A stretch of DNA of 12,640 nucleotides from JBDKTH01 sp964558295 (lineage in GTDB: Bacteria > Planctomycetota > Planctomycetia > Pirellulales > Thermoguttaceae). This document shows positions 1 through 7,841 of the stretch, in pieces. How positions within the stretch are numbered: position 1 is the stretch's first letter; every line of letters starts with the position of its first letter. The notes below the pieces were generated by a model. That model was not told the DNA's origin. It saw nothing but the letters and a program-made list of their open reading frames with translations, and did no database searches. The position numbers and the translations under genes were made by a program. The DNA is taken from positions 1 through 12,640 of the forward strand of contig CAZLDQ010000170.1 of the NCBI GenBank assembly GCA_964558295.1. The letters are read 5' to 3'.

Positions 1-301
1 ATTGACGTTTCTCGCTCACCGCCACTGCGCGCAAAAGCTGACGTGCACCCCCGCCGGCGCCCTCATGCCGTCACCGTGCTTCCGGAAGCCCCCCACGCGC
101 GACCAGGGAGAGGGCTGGCAGGCCTTCGCCGCGGGAACGCCGATCTTGGTGGAGTTGTCCCTCCCGGTTTCCTGATGTTCACGGCTTGGCCTGTCTCGAT
201 CGATGGTTGAAGACCCCCTTTGAGAAAGCCCCTTCGGGCTCGATGCTTCGTTTCACCAACATGGTTGCCCTCCTGATAGACACCTGTGTACCCCAACGAC
301 C
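1..301. other. Non-coding leader upstream of the first kinase gene
   Basis: I find no convincing gene here. The frame of the downstream kinase is open from 224 but contains no ATG, GTG or TTG before 302. The stretch holds one arm of a long-range inverted repeat (31-50) and a small hairpin at 227-240 (AGCCC, four-base loop, GGGCT). The kinase promoter should lie here, but I cannot pick a clear -35/-10 pair. Confidence 0.5.
31..50 (+). repeat. Left arm of a long-range inverted repeat
   Basis: The 20 bases here match the reverse complement of 12589-12608 at 19 positions, including a 15-base perfect core (36-50, AGCTGACGTGCACCC). The match does not extend on either side. The copies lie about 12.5 kb apart in opposite orientation, with no transposase between them. 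The likeliest reading is two copies of a short interspersed element. It could also be the ends of a mobile segment or a shared binding site. Confidence 0.6.
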
Positions 302-2353
302 ATGGTTTTCAAACCCTATTGCCTGGATTACTCCCCCGAAAGCCCGAGTCCCCCAGATGCACACAAGCCACGTTCCCCTTCCGCCAAGCCGCCGCGATCA
401 AAAGACCTCGCGGGCCGTTCCTGGAGCCACGATCTGACGGCCGATCCCCCACAGGCCAACGAGGCGTTGCATCAGTGCCAGCAACGTCTGGCGCTGGTGC
501 TCGAGGCGTCCGGCTACGGACTGTACGAATTCGACGCCCGCACGGGGAAGATCGTCGGTAGTCCCGAATATGCCCGAATCCTCGGCTACCCGCCGGAAGC
601 CTTCGAGGAGACCGCCGAAGCGTGGGACCAACGAATCCATCCCGAGGATCGGGACCGGCTCGGCGCAGTGATTCACCAGTGCCTCGCCGGGGAAACCGCT
701 TGGTATCAGAGTGAATTCCGCATCGCCGTGCACCCCAGCGGTTGGAAATGGGTTTCCGCCAGGGGCCAAGTCGTGGAGCGCCACGAGACGGGGTACCCGT
801 TACGCCTTCTCAGCACGCTCTCCGACCGCACGGAACGCAACCCGGCAAGCCCGGCCGCCGATCCGTTCTTCAAGTGTCTGGTGGAAAATGCGTGCATCGC
901 GGTGGCTCTGTCCAACACGGAGGGAACCATCCTCTTTGCCAGCCCCTCGGTTGCCGAGATGCTGGGAGTCGGTCTCTCGGCACTCATCGGCCGAAACGTG
1001 TTCGAATTCCTACACCCCGAGGACGTCGCCCACGGCAAGGCCATGTACCGGAACCTGGTTCAGGGGCCGCAGAACACCTTCAAGGCCGAATTGCGATATC
1101 GCCACCCGGACGGTTCCTATCATGTCGTTGAAATGGATGCCGCCAATTGTCTGCAATGCCCCATAACCCAGGGGATTGTGTTGAGTTTTCGGGAGATTAC
1201 CGATCGGGTCCGGGCCGTCGAAGCCCTGCGGCAGAAAGAAGACCATCTGGATCTGGCCCTCGCGGTATCCCGCCAAGGGCTCTACGAATTCAACGCCAAG
1301 ACCGGCTGCGTCGCGGTCAGCACCAAGTATGCGCGCCTGCTCGGCTTCGGCGACGAAGAGCTCGAAGCGAGCGTGGCGGCCTGGGTCGAACGCGTCCATC
1401 CCGACGACCGTGAGGCGATCCTCACCGCCTCGGCACGCTGTTACTCGGGGGAGGCCGACTCCTATCAGAGCGAACTCCGCGTGCGAAGCAGTTCCGGGAA
1501 ATGGATCTGGATCAGTTGCGCGGGCAAAGTGGTCGAGTGGGATGCCGAGGGCCTGCCCCTGCGCATTGTCGGCACGTATTCCGACATTACCGAGCAGCGG
1601 CAGGTCCAGGATCAGTTCAAGCAGCTCCAGTCGGAACTGGCGTATGTCGGCCGCATGAGCACGATGGGGGAGCTGGCGACCGGGTTGGCCCATGAGCTGA
1701 ACCAACCCCTGGCGAGCCTGAAGCTCTATGCACAGACCTGCCGCGACTTGTTGGACTCCGACGCCAGCTTAGCCCATCTCCGCCAACCACTGGAAGATAT
1801 CGCCGCTCTAGCGCAACGGACCTCGGAGATCATCCGCCGGCTGCGCCGCTTCGTTCGCCGTCGCCCCGCCTGCCGCTCGACGGCCAACATCAATCGCCTC
1901 ATTCAGGAGGTGGCGGATCTCACCGAGTTTGAGTTGCGAAAACACCGTGTTTCCCTGCGGATGGAACTGACCGAGGGGTTGCCCCTGGTCGTCGTCGATT
2001 CGACCCAGATCCAACAAGTCCTTCTGAACCTGCTGCGCAACGCGGTCCAAGCCCTGGAAAACCAACCGACCAACCAACGGCGAATCCTCGTCCGGACGAC
2101 CCTCCGCGCGGACCGGAAGATTCTGGTCGCCGTACACGATACGGGCCCCGGGGTGGCCGAGGACATGGTGACGCACATCTTCGAGCCTTTTGTCACCACG
2201 AAACCGGACGGCATGGGCGTGGGCTTGGCGATCAGCCGGAGTATTGTGCAGGACCATGAAGGGCAACTCTGGTATTCGCCCGGCACACCCAACGGCAGCG
2301 TCTTCCAATTCACCCTGCCCACTCTTCCTCCGGAGACGCCGGATGAACCGTAG
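302..2353 (+). CDS. Three-PAS sensor histidine kinase (FixL/DctB-like)
   Basis: This is the sensor of a two-component pair: it autophosphorylates on histidine and passes phosphate to the regulator encoded next. The 683 residues begin with a proline-rich stretch (about 1-55). PAS domains follow at about 60-180, 187-305 and 312-432, then HisKA and HATPase_c. The phosphorylated His is H464 in the ELATGLAHELNQPL box, N580 marks the N box (NLLRNAV), DTGPG at 613-617 is the G1 box, and GVGLAIS the G2 box. No membrane segment is visible, so it is probably cytosolic. PAS1 and PAS3 are internal duplicates. I see no heme or flavin signature I would trust, so the signal is unknown. The 302 ATG has no Shine-Dalgarno. 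It is the only ATG before PAS1, and the true start may differ. The gene overlaps the regulator by 11 bp, which implies co-translation. Confidence 0.93.
   Translation: MVFKPYCLDYSPESPSPPDAHKPRSPSAKPPRSKDLAGRSWSHDLTADPPQANEALHQCQQRLALVLEASGYGLYEFDARTGKIVGSPEYARILGYPPEAFEETAEAWDQRIHPEDRDRLGAVIHQCLAGETAWYQSEFRIAVHPSGWKWVSARGQVVERHETGYPLRLLSTLSDRTERNPASPAADPFFKCLVENACIAVALSNTEGTILFASPSVAEMLGVGLSALIGRNVFEFLHPEDVAHGKAMYRNLVQGPQNTFKAELRYRHPDGSYHVVEMDAANCLQCPITQGIVLSFREITDRVRAVEALRQKEDHLDLALAVSRQGLYEFNAKTGCVAVSTKYARLLGFGDEELEASVAAWVERVHPDDREAILTASARCYSGEADSYQSELRVRSSSGKWIWISCAGKVVEWDAEGLPLRIVGTYSDITEQRQVQDQFKQLQSELAYVGRMSTMGELATGLAHELNQPLASLKLYAQTCRDLLDSDASLAHLRQPLEDIAALAQRTSEIIRRLRRFVRRRPACRSTANINRLIQEVADLTEFELRKHRVSLRMELTEGLPLVVVDSTQIQQVLLNLLRNAVQALENQPTNQRRILVRTTLRADRKILVAVHDTGPGVAEDMVTHIFEPFVTTKPDGMGVGLAISRSIVQDHEGQLWYSPGTPNGSVFQFTLPTLPPETPDEP
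2332..2335 (+). promoter_or_regulatory. Ribosome binding site of the response regulator
   Basis: GGAG lies seven bases before the ATG at 2343 and inside the end of the kinase gene. It fixes the regulator start at 2343 rather than at the upstream in-frame ATG at 2190, which would add 51 residues absent from receiver domains. Confidence 0.7.
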
Positions 2354-3023
2354 TCAGACCGTCTTTATCGTGGATGATGATCCGGCCATGCGGCGGTCGA
2401 TCACCTTTGCCGTCTGTTCTGCCGGATGGCACGCCGAAACCTATGCCACGGCCGAGGAATTCCTCGCAGCCTGGCGACCTGGCAACCTCGGCTGCCTGGT
2501 GCTTGATCTGCGCATGCCGGGCATGACCGGCTTGAGCCTCCAACAGACACTCGTGCAACGAGGGATCACAATCCCGATTGTGTTTATCACCGGCCACGGC
2601 GACATCCCAGCCTGTGTGCAAGCGATGAAGGCCGGCGCCGTCGATTTCCTCGAAAAACCGTTCGACCGCGAGGAGTTCCTGCACAGTATTCGACGGGCCT
2701 TGTCGATCGATCGCCAAACCCGCGAACAGCGCGATCGCCAAACCAGTGTGCTCCAACGCTACCAGCTTCTTTCCCGGCGCGAGCAGGATGTGATGCAATT
2801 GCTCGTTGCCGGCAAGACCACCAAGCAGATCGCCGCTCAGTTGCGAATCAGCAGCAAGACCGTGGACAACCATCGAACGAGCATCCTCGAAAAGATGGCG
2901 GTTGACAATCTAGTCGAGCTGACCCGTCTGGCCGTCACCTATGGCCTCCCGACTGCCCCCGAACGCCGCGCGCGTGCCGTCCCCCGCCCCAACACGGACA
3001 GCTCCGCATCAGGAATTTCCTGA
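2343..3023 (+). CDS. FixJ/NarL-family response regulator
   Basis: This is a DNA-binding response regulator of 226 residues and the evident partner of the kinase just upstream. The receiver domain (about 5-120) has the acidic cluster D11-D13, phospho-acceptor D55 in LVLDLRMPG, T83, and K105 in the EKPF turn. A short linker leads to a LuxR/FixJ helix-turn-helix at about 140-200 (LSRREQDVMQLLVAGKTTKQ, then IAAQLRISSKTVDNH). A proline- and arginine-rich tail of about 25 residues follows. All catalytic receiver residues are present. Phosphorylation should drive dimerisation and promoter binding, as in the FixJ family. The start overlaps the kinase by 11 bp and has a GGAG site. The DNA targets cannot be told from this window. 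Confidence 0.94.
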   Translation: MNRSQTVFIVDDDPAMRRSITFAVCSAGWHAETYATAEEFLAAWRPGNLGCLVLDLRMPGMTGLSLQQTLVQRGITIPIVFITGHGDIPACVQAMKAGAVDFLEKPFDREEFLHSIRRALSIDRQTREQRDRQTSVLQRYQLLSRREQDVMQLLVAGKTTKQIAAQLRISSKTVDNHRTSILEKMAVDNLVELTRLAVTYGLPTAPERRARAVPRPNTDSSASGIS

Positions 3024-3427
3024 CTCCCCCAAGCGACGGCCCATCTCGGTCGATCTGACTACTATCGGAATCAACACGATACTCGGTTCCGGGTTGAACG
3101 CTGCGTCGAAGGTTGCACAAGGGCGATCGGGGCCAAGGAGGCGACAGGGACGATCGCAACCGGAGGATCAGTGTTCACGGTTTCCCAGATTGGTCGTGTA
3201 CGGGGCAGGCTGTCGGGACGCCCAGCCGGGCGCCGGCCCCGCAGCCGGAACCTCCTTATTCCCCTCGGCGGGCTGGCCCTCCAAGGCCGGCCCATTCAAC
3301 GCCACCGAGATCTCCCTCCCGTGGCGTTGGCAGGCATGCCTTCGCGCAGCTTCGGCTGCGCGTCGGCATGTACTGTAGGCCGCTCCCCCGTGCGGCTTCT
3401 CCGCACCCCATGCCCGTCAAGCCCCCG
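3024..3427. other. Convergent intergenic region with four hairpins
   Basis: The region separates the plus-strand regulator from the minus-strand release-factor-like gene. An open frame with a GGAGG site at 3171 runs through it but has arginine/serine/proline-rich, low-complexity translation and overlaps the next gene, so I do not call it. The right half (3270-3406) is unusually rich in inverted repeats and is listed separately. The left half (3024-3225) shows nothing recognisable. Confidence 0.5.
3270..3406. ncRNA. Cluster of four hairpins, possible structured RNA or double terminator
   Basis: Four inverted repeats follow one another closely. They are: 3270-3278 with 3285-3293 (nine pairs, one G-U); 3298-3305 with 3321-3328 (eight perfect pairs); 3343-3350 with 3355-3362 (eight perfect pairs closing a TTCG loop, extended by CATGCC/GGCATG at 3335-3340 and 3365-3370); and 3390-3395 with 3401-3406 (six pairs). 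No T-run follows any of them, so a classical intrinsic terminator is not shown. They may serve as transcription end structures for both flanking genes, a palindromic repeat, or a small RNA. The strand is not determined. Confidence 0.4.
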
Positions 3428-3940
3428 TCAGCGCAGCGTGTGCAGTTGCCGCGTCCTTCGCCACGCATTGACCAGGTCCAAGGCACGGTGGTCGAGTTTC
3501 AGGAGTCGAACGAGTTGCGACGGCGTACACCCCAACACCGCGGCGGCCCGCTTCGGGTCGGCGCCCGTGACAGCCAACACATCCAACGATTCGGCCAACA
3601 ATGCAGGAAAATCGTCGTGCGATGAATTCACCTTCAGCCCGCCCGCAGTACGCGACTGCCAAAGCCGACTCGGGCGATAGTCCGGACCACACGGGCAACG
3701 GATGCCGAGAGCCAGATTGACTCGAAGCCGGAAGAGGGCAACGGCGCGGTTCTGGTCCTGACTGCGCTGCTCGTTGGCCTCGGCACAAATGCCCGTGGGA
3801 AGATGTCGCAGGCAGACGGCCGTTTCCACCTTATTGCGATGCTGCCCGCCGGGGCCCGAACGGCGCAACCGCCGCACGTCACACTCGTCCCACAAGTGCT
3901 CCGGACTGCGTCGCGCGGGATGTTCGTCGGGCGGAGGCAT
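3428..3940 (-). CDS. Class I release-factor-like protein with GGQ motif
   Basis: This 170-residue protein carries the catalytic domain of class I peptide release factors. RRSGPGGQHRNK at about 26-37 places GGQ at 31-33. PTGI.AEANEQRSQDQNR follows, the typical continuation of the fold. In this family GGQ enters the peptidyl transferase centre and hydrolyses peptidyl-tRNA. The stop-codon recognition domains of RF1/RF2 are absent, so it resembles stalled-ribosome rescue factors of the ArfB/ICT1 type. The usual basic tail of ArfB is not obvious, however. Instead residues of about 110-170 look helical and HTH-like (AAAVLGCTPSQLVRLL). It follows the lipoprotein gene on the same strand after 107 bp. 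The start ATG has only a distant GAGGT. Fold confidence is high, exact role uncertain. Confidence 0.85.
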   Translation of the reverse strand: MPPPDEHPARRSPEHLWDECDVRRLRRSGPGGQHRNKVETAVCLRHLPTGICAEANEQRSQDQNRAVALFRLRVNLALGIRCPCGPDYRPSRLWQSRTAGGLKVNSSHDDFPALLAESLDVLAVTGADPKRAAAVLGCTPSQLVRLLKLDHRALDLVNAWRRTRQLHTLR

Positions 3941-4047
3941 GGTGCTGGATTGACCTCTGAGGGAATGAACGAACAGACTTGTTCGTCAAACCCCATCCAA
4001 CCGGGAAACCGCGAGGCCTTCCAGACGGTGCTCAGGCAAGCCAGCCG

Positions 4048-4566
4048 CTACGGGCGATCGCCGTGTTCGGGCGGAACAAAGCCGCCCGGCGGTCGATCGC
4101 CTTCGGGGCCAGCGAGCGCGGGCAGCGGCTGCTCGAACGAGGTTTGCGTGCCGACCTGCGCTGCGCCCTGTGCGGCGTTCCAAGCGGCAACCGCCTTCAT
4201 CCCTTCACGGAAGCGGGGATTGTAGACCCAGGCTTCGTCAAGCGTGATCCGGGAATCGCCGTTCGTATCGCAAGCCGCCAGTTGGTCGTTGTACCAGGCA
4301 TTGTCGGCAAGCACATCCTCGCGTGACCACGAAAGAAGAAACGGAATCGCGAAATATCGCTCCTTGCGTGGCTTGTCCCCTTTGTCTTTCAGATCGGCCA
4401 CCCGAGCGTCAAACGCCTGTCGTACTTGCACCGATTCGAACTGAACCTCGCGCCGCGGCTCATTCTCGCGCACGATGTGCGTTACGTGATGGGTCACCAG
4501 GCAGCCGGAAAACGAGACCAGCCCGGCCAACCAACCCAAACGGAGGATGCGGTGCCAACAAGTCAT
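4048..4566 (-). CDS. Putative lipoprotein with a single EF-hand loop
   Basis: I do not recognise the family. From the ATG at 4566 the product is 172 residues. It has a basic, hydrophobic N-terminus (MTCWHRILRLGWLAGLVSFS) ending in a plausible lipobox, with Cys at residue 22 (VSFSGC). This suggests signal peptidase II cleavage and membrane anchoring. A TTG at 4599 would add 11 residues and has no better ribosome site. Residues 100-111 read DTNGDSRITLDE, a canonical 12-position EF-hand calcium loop with D, N, D and E at positions 1, 3, 5 and 12. It is single, where EF-hands usually pair. The C-terminus is proline- and glycine-rich. The gene lies upstream of the release-factor-like gene on the same strand. 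Calcium binding is inferred from the motif only. Confidence 0.72.
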   Translation of the reverse strand: MTCWHRILRLGWLAGLVSFSGCLVTHHVTHIVRENEPRREVQFESVQVRQAFDARVADLKDKGDKPRKERYFAIPFLLSWSREDVLADNAWYNDQLAACDTNGDSRITLDEAWVYNPRFREGMKAVAAWNAAQGAAQVGTQTSFEQPLPALAGPEGDRPPGGFVPPEHGDRP

Positions 4567-4696
4567 GCGGAAGCCCGAGGGACGTGGAAAACGGAACAAA
4601 CAACTCTATCAGGGGGAGCGGTCAGCCGATCATAGCGTGGTTCGGTTTGGCAGACAAGCGAGCGTTGCTCGAAGCCTTTGCCCGAACGGGGATTGA

Positions 4697-4717
4697 GCCT
4701 GCGCGTCAACGGCAGGC
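4697..4717 (-). terminator. Hairpin just after the 76-residue gene
   Basis: GCCTGC at 4697-4702 and GCAGGC at 4712-4717 form a six-pair stem with a nine-base loop, three bases past the stop of the minus-strand gene ending at 4721. A second small hairpin (CGAGC/GCTCG, 4659-4671) follows. No U-tract is present, so intrinsic termination is only a guess from position. Confidence 0.35.
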
Positions 4718-4720
4718 GGG

Positions 4721-4951
4721 TCACTGGACGTCTTGCCACTTGGCGGTGACCTTCTGGGTCCGGACTTCCACGGAAGTAATGCCGACCTGTCCCAACTCAG
4801 CGAGCAATTGGTCTTTGCTCTCCAGCTCTTCCCTCCAGACCATGACTTTCTTCTCGGCCGGCAGGCTTTCGACCCGGAAGTGCCTTTTCACCAGATCCGC
4901 AAGTTTCTCCCACGGCGAGATGACGGCGACGAGTCTCTTTGCTTCACCCAT
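4721..4951 (-). CDS. Small hypothetical protein, 76 residues
   Basis: I do not recognise this protein. It starts MGEAKRLVAVISPWEKLADL and alternates short hydrophobic strands with charged helices (KLADLVKRHF, REELESKDQLLAEL), ending VEVRTQKVTAKWQDVQ. The likely fold is a compact beta-alpha-beta-type domain. It has no cysteine or membrane segment, so it is probably cytosolic. The balanced composition and lack of low-complexity sequence favour a real gene. The start at 4951 has only a distant GAGGATC as a possible ribosome site. It reads away from the hybrid kinase at 5325 and stands alone, with a hairpin just after its stop. Confidence 0.55.
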   Translation of the reverse strand: MGEAKRLVAVISPWEKLADLVKRHFRVESLPAEKKVMVWREELESKDQLLAELGQVGITSVEVRTQKVTAKWQDVQ

Positions 4952-5324
4952 AGCAGGAGTTGATCCTCAAGCGCGTGTAAGGAATCCTTCGATGGAGGCC
5001 CGTTCTTACCAAATATCGGCAGGCAAGGCTAGAAGGGTTATGAAGGGGGGCGGCCTCACCAAAGTGCAACCACAATCAGGGCAGGTGGCGGCGCCCCCAC
5101 CTATTACCGGAACGTTGCTATCCTACCATGTTATCCCAGATTGCGTCAACCGCACAATAGGGTAGCGGGGGCCCGACAGGGCGGCAATCCGACACCGAGG
5201 AAGGCCGTTGTGACCTAACCTTGCTTAGAGCGGGCTTTGTGTGGAACGGGACTACGTACCAGGGCTTGCTATGTGGCAGAAGACCAATTCACGGGGTAAT
5301 CAGGGAGCAAGGGGGACCGTTGTG
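4952..5324. other. Divergent intergenic region before the three-PAS hybrid kinase
   Basis: No convincing gene is seen. The region should hold promoters for the small minus-strand gene and for the kinase. A six-pair hairpin (AGGTGG/CCACCT, 5083-5102, eight-base loop) is the only notable structure. The kinase frame is open through 5241-5324, so a longer kinase starting at GTG 5241 or ATG 5271 cannot be excluded. Confidence 0.4.
5309..5316 (+). promoter_or_regulatory. Probable ribosome binding site of the three-PAS hybrid kinase
   Basis: A purine run (AAGGGGGA) ends eight bases before ATG 5325 and five before the in-frame GTG 5322. It is a better match than anything before GTG 5241. ATG 5271 has an AGGG six bases upstream and is the main alternative. 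Confidence 0.5.
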
Positions 5325-7841
5325 ATGAACGGGTTGCAGCAACGCCAGGCAGGATTTGCTTGGTGGCCCGGTCCTCTGATCGGAGCCGCCACCTTTGGGG
5401 TCCTCTACAGCGTCCACCACGCCCCGACTTCGCTCTTCCTGGCGATCCTGGGGACGGTCAGTATCGCCCTTGCGATGCTCGTCGGCCGATTCGCTGCCCG
5501 GGTGCAGGCTCTACGACAAAGCGAAGCGCGAATCCGCAAGATTGCCGACAGCAGCCTGGATGCCATTTACGCCGTGGATCGGGAGGGGCGGTTCACATAC
5601 GTTTCACCGGCCGCCAAGAACTTGGCCGGATTCGCCCCGGAAGAAGTCCTCGGCCGGAGTTTTGTCGAGTTTATCATCGAAGAAGAACGCTCCCGAGCCA
5701 TCGAGACCTTTCAACTGGTCATGAAGGGACAGAAGGTTCAGGGCCAGGAGTTCGAACTTCTCACGCGGCATGGCACGCGGACGGCGGTGGAGATCAACAC
5801 CTCGCCACTCTGCGACGGCGAACAGATCATCGGGGCCCAAGGGATTGTCCGCGACATCGCCGAGCGGAAACGGGCGGAACAGCGTCTGGCCCACTTCTGG
5901 GCAATCGTCAACTCTTCGCAAGATGCGATCATCGGCACCACTCTCGATGGCCTGGTCACCTCGTGGAATCCGGGGGCGGAACGGCTCTACGGCTACACCG
6001 CCGAAGAGGCGATCGGACGACCGATTGGTTTTATCGAAGCGTCGGACCACTCGAGCGAAATGCCGGTGCTGTTGGAATACATTCGGCACGGCCGGGCCGT
6101 GCACAACTGGGAAACGGTCTGCTGCCGGAAGGACGGCGGAAGGATCCCCGTGTCGATGTCGCTTTCCCCCACCCGCGACACCAAGGGACGCATCATCGGC
6201 GAATCCATGATTGTTCGCGACATCTCCGCCCAGAAACGGGCCGAGGAGACCCTGCGGGAGCGGGAAAAGCGGCTCAGCAGCATCCTCCACAACGCCTCCG
6301 ACATCATCTATACGCTGTCATCGGAGGGGCTCTTCACCTTCGTATCCCCCGCCTGGACGCGGCGGCTGGGACACGACCTGTCGGAAGTCGAGGGGCACAG
6401 CTTCATCCCCTTCGTACACCCGGAAGACGCCCCGCGATGTCTGGCCTTCCTGGAACAGGTCCTCCGCACGGGCGACGAATCCCAGAGCATCGAGTATCGT
6501 GTGCGACACAAAAATGGAACCTGGCGCTGGCACCGTTCCACCGGAGGAGTGATCCGCGACAGCCGCGAGCAGCCCTTGTGCTTCGTCGGAGTCGCCGAGG
6601 ATGTCACCGAGCGGAAGCAGACCGAAGCCCAACTGGATGAAGCGAAGCGGGCAGCCGAGGCGGCCAATCGCGCCAAAAGCGAGTTCTTGGCCAACACGAG
6701 CCACGAACTCCGCACTCCCATGACCGCGATCCTCGGCTATGCCGACCTCCTGCAGGGGATCGCAACCCAGACCGAAGAGATCGAGGCGGCCCAAGCCATC
6801 CGGCGCAACGGCGAGTATCTCCTGAGCCTGATCAACGGCATCCTCGACCTTTCGAAGATCGAAGCGGGAAAGGCCGAAGTGGAGCATGTCACCTGTTCGC
6901 CGGTTCGCCTGGTCATCGAGGTCGCCTCGCTGATGCGCATTCCCGCCGCGGCCAAGAACCTTCCCTTGGAGATCGAGTTTGACGGGCCACTCCCGGAAAC
7001 GATCCACTCTGACCCCATGCGGCTGCGGCAAATCCTTCTGAACTTGGTCGGCAATGCGATCAAGTTCACCGAGGTCGGGCGGATCCGCCTGGTCACCCGC
7101 TTCTCCCACGACGCCGTCGGCATCCCGCTCCTGCAATTCGACGTGATCGACACGGGAATCGGCATGACGGCCGAGGAGATCGACCGGCTCTTCCAGCCCT
7201 TTGCGCAAGTCGATGGCCCGAGCCGCAAAGGCGGCGGAAACGGCCTGGGGTTGACGATCGCCAAACGTCTGGCGGAGATGCTCGAAGGGACCATCAGCGT
7301 GACCAGCCGGCTGGGACAAGGGAGCACCTTCCGTCTCACCGTCGGCACCGGCTCCTTGGACGGCGTGGCCATGGTCCAATATCCGGCCGAGGCCCTGTCG
7401 ATCGATGCCCTGGTCGAACCGTTGGAAATGACGTCCCACATCAAACTCCAGGGACGCATTCTCCTCGTGGAAGACGGCCCGGATAACCAACGTCTGGTGG
7501 CCTTTATGTTGCGCAAGGCGGGCGCCCAAGTGGAGATCGCCCAGAATGGGCAGGTCGCCTTGGAACGGGTCCTGGCGGCCCAAAAGGCGGGACAGCCCTT
7601 CGATCTGATCCTCATGGACATCCAGATGCCCGTCATGGACGGCTACGAAGCAACGCGGCGTCTGCGCGAAGCCGGTTACTCCGCCCCCATCGTGGCCTTG
7701 ACCGCCCACGCCTTGGCTGGAGATCGGGCCAATTGCCTCGCGGCGGGATGCACGGATTACGTCACCAAGCCGATCGAGAAAGCCCCCTTCCTCGCCTTAC
7801 TCGCGCACTATCTCCCACGACGGCTGATGCTGACACACTAG
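5325..7841 (+). CDS. Membrane-anchored three-PAS hybrid histidine kinase
   Basis: This hybrid sensor kinase is about 838 residues from ATG 5325 (866 from GTG 5241). Two closely spaced hydrophobic helices (about 14-30 and 36-53) form a membrane hairpin with almost no external loop, so sensing is probably cytosolic through the PAS domains at about 70-185, 190-308 and 315-435. A coiled linker leads to HisKA with H460 in FLANTSHELRTPM. HATPase_c follows with N577 (NLVGNAIKFT), D609 (DTGIGM) and a GNGLGLTIAK box. A C-terminal receiver (about 709-838) has phospho-acceptor D765 in LILMDIQMPV and the TKPIEK lysine turn. There is no HPt domain, so phosphate must pass to a separate HPt protein not seen here. 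The core and receiver closely resemble the hybrid kinase at 9114-10769. It is transcribed alone and meets the isomerase gene tail to tail. Confidence 0.93.
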   Translation: MNGLQQRQAGFAWWPGPLIGAATFGVLYSVHHAPTSLFLAILGTVSIALAMLVGRFAARVQALRQSEARIRKIADSSLDAIYAVDREGRFTYVSPAAKNLAGFAPEEVLGRSFVEFIIEEERSRAIETFQLVMKGQKVQGQEFELLTRHGTRTAVEINTSPLCDGEQIIGAQGIVRDIAERKRAEQRLAHFWAIVNSSQDAIIGTTLDGLVTSWNPGAERLYGYTAEEAIGRPIGFIEASDHSSEMPVLLEYIRHGRAVHNWETVCCRKDGGRIPVSMSLSPTRDTKGRIIGESMIVRDISAQKRAEETLREREKRLSSILHNASDIIYTLSSEGLFTFVSPAWTRRLGHDLSEVEGHSFIPFVHPEDAPRCLAFLEQVLRTGDESQSIEYRVRHKNGTWRWHRSTGGVIRDSREQPLCFVGVAEDVTERKQTEAQLDEAKRAAEAANRAKSEFLANTSHELRTPMTAILGYADLLQGIATQTEEIEAAQAIRRNGEYLLSLINGILDLSKIEAGKAEVEHVTCSPVRLVIEVASLMRIPAAAKNLPLEIEFDGPLPETIHSDPMRLRQILLNLVGNAIKFTEVGRIRLVTRFSHDAVGIPLLQFDVIDTGIGMTAEEIDRLFQPFAQVDGPSRKGGGNGLGLTIAKRLAEMLEGTISVTSRLGQGSTFRLTVGTGSLDGVAMVQYPAEALSIDALVEPLEMTSHIKLQGRILLVEDGPDNQRLVAFMLRKAGAQVEIAQNGQVALERVLAAQKAGQPFDLILMDIQMPVMDGYEATRRLREAGYSAPIVALTAHALAGDRANCLAAGCTDYVTKPIEKAPFLALLAHYLPRRLMLTH

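Noticed and set aside
3385..3410. Possible group II intron domain V on the minus strand (GTGCGG, short loop, CCGCAC)
   Set aside because: The lower stem and the AGC triad are missing, and no reverse transcriptase is present.
3171..3680. Open frame of 169 codons with GTG start and a good GGAGG site four bases upstream
   Set aside because: Its translation is arginine-, serine- and proline-rich without domain character, it passes through the hairpin cluster, and it overlaps most of the GGQ gene antisense.
4323..5165. 280-codon plus-strand frame
   Set aside because: It runs antisense to the lipoprotein gene and the 76-residue gene, with proline/serine-rich translation and no recognisable domain.
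6318..7709. 463-codon minus-strand frame inside the first hybrid kinase
   Set aside because: It is the antisense shadow of a well-supported kinase and is caused by high GC at third codon positions. The same holds for 9174-10499 in the other kinase.
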